Assembly: GCF_039982735.1 (NCBI RefSeq)
Contig: NZ_JBDWXV010000003.1
Span: 372,001-436,000, forward strand
DNA from: Saccharospirillum sp039982735
Lineage (GTDB): Bacteria > Pseudomonadota > Gammaproteobacteria > Pseudomonadales > Natronospirillaceae
DNA: 64,000 nucleotides
Direction of reading: 5' to 3'
The notes beneath the pieces are model-generated. The model worked only from the letters and a program-made list of their open reading frames with translations, was not told the DNA's origin and searched no databases. The position numbers and the translations under genes were made by a program. Shown piece after piece: positions 63,839 to 64,000 of the stretch (positions within the stretch are counted from its first letter, which is position 1; each line of letters begins with the position of its first letter).

Positions 63839-64000
63839 CTATTGGTGCTTGCCAACTTTCCAGTCACTGCCACCCAGATAGGTTTCGCCAGCTTCGACCG
63901 CACCGGGTTCGAGCGTGGTGCCCATGCTATCATTCCAGCGGTTAAGAAACCCGAACAGGGAAACGACACCCAGAATTTCGACAATATCATCCTCGGTCCA
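63839..64000 (-). CDS. AhpD/carboxymuconolactone decarboxylase-like protein, C-terminal fragment
   Basis: 53 codons before the TAG at 63839; the start is beyond the window. The visible end reads WTEDDIVEILGVVSLFGFLN then RWNDSMGTTLEPGAVEAGE, the last helices of peroxidase-related CMD-family proteins. The catalytic CxxC region is outside, so the specific activity cannot be judged. Confidence 0.7.
   Translation of the reverse strand, partial: WTEDDIVEILGVVSLFGFLNRWNDSMGTTLEPGAVEAGETYLGGSDWKVGKHQ

Overview
The window reads as chromosomal DNA of a marine or halophilic gammaproteobacterium, most like the Oceanospirillales/Saccharospirillaceae. This placement is inferred from gene content and order, not from a search. 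The evidence is the tsaD // rpsU-yqeY-dnaG-rpoD core locus, a large FadE with a PsrA-like site, ectoine hydrolase, the mobA/mobR and qorB/qorR pairs, and palindromic intergenic elements with CCATGGATGG-like cores. Most of the window is GC-rich, with one AT-rich island at roughly 33.4-37.7 kb.

Layout: 1-9 kb holds a partial fadE, trxA with a divergent LysR gene, a 2-Cys peroxiredoxin, a YbbA/YbbP-like ABC system and tesA. 9-16.4 kb is the housekeeping block: folK-folB-tsaD leftward, and rpsU, yqeY, dnaG and rpoD rightward. 16.6-24 kb holds a DctB/DctD two-component system without its transporter, a nitroreductase, and a coupled acyl-CoA ligase/thiolase pair whose thiolase lacks the usual C-terminal cysteine. 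24-26 kb carries periplasmic CpdB.

26.2-37.7 kb is a type VI secretion (T6SS) cargo island with no VgrG or structural genes in view. Its order is DUF6484-like, TIGR02270-like, DUF2169 adaptor, a thiolase-like accessory protein, DUF4150 PAAR-like tip, a 1355-residue VasX/BTH_I2691-type toxin with a coiled coil and C-terminal membrane helices, a two-helix membrane protein that is probably its immunity factor, and a membrane-anchored Sel1-repeat protein. The toxin C-terminus and the genes after it are much more AT-rich than the front of the island, which suggests a swapped toxin/immunity cassette.

37.7-47 kb holds a Bcr/CflA exporter, an OmpA-type coiled-coil protein, a PilZ protein, argO/argP, a small conserved-looking protein, a LysR gene without a normal start codon, ectoine hydrolase doeA and glgC. 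47-52.5 kb is a tightly overlapping operon of AMP-forming acyl-CoA synthetase, fused E1 alpha-beta, E2 and a free acyl carrier protein. It is preceded by an FNR/ANR-like box that also occurs upstream of a hemerythrin gene at 57.4 kb. 52.5-64 kb holds qorR/qorB, a FhuF-like reductase followed by two siderophore-binding proteins behind a Fur-like box, the hemerythrin, mobA/mobR (3-hydroxybenzoate hydroxylation), a DMT exporter, a secreted GH14 beta-amylase and the end of an AhpD-like gene. I saw no rRNA, tRNA, CRISPR array or complete insertion sequence.
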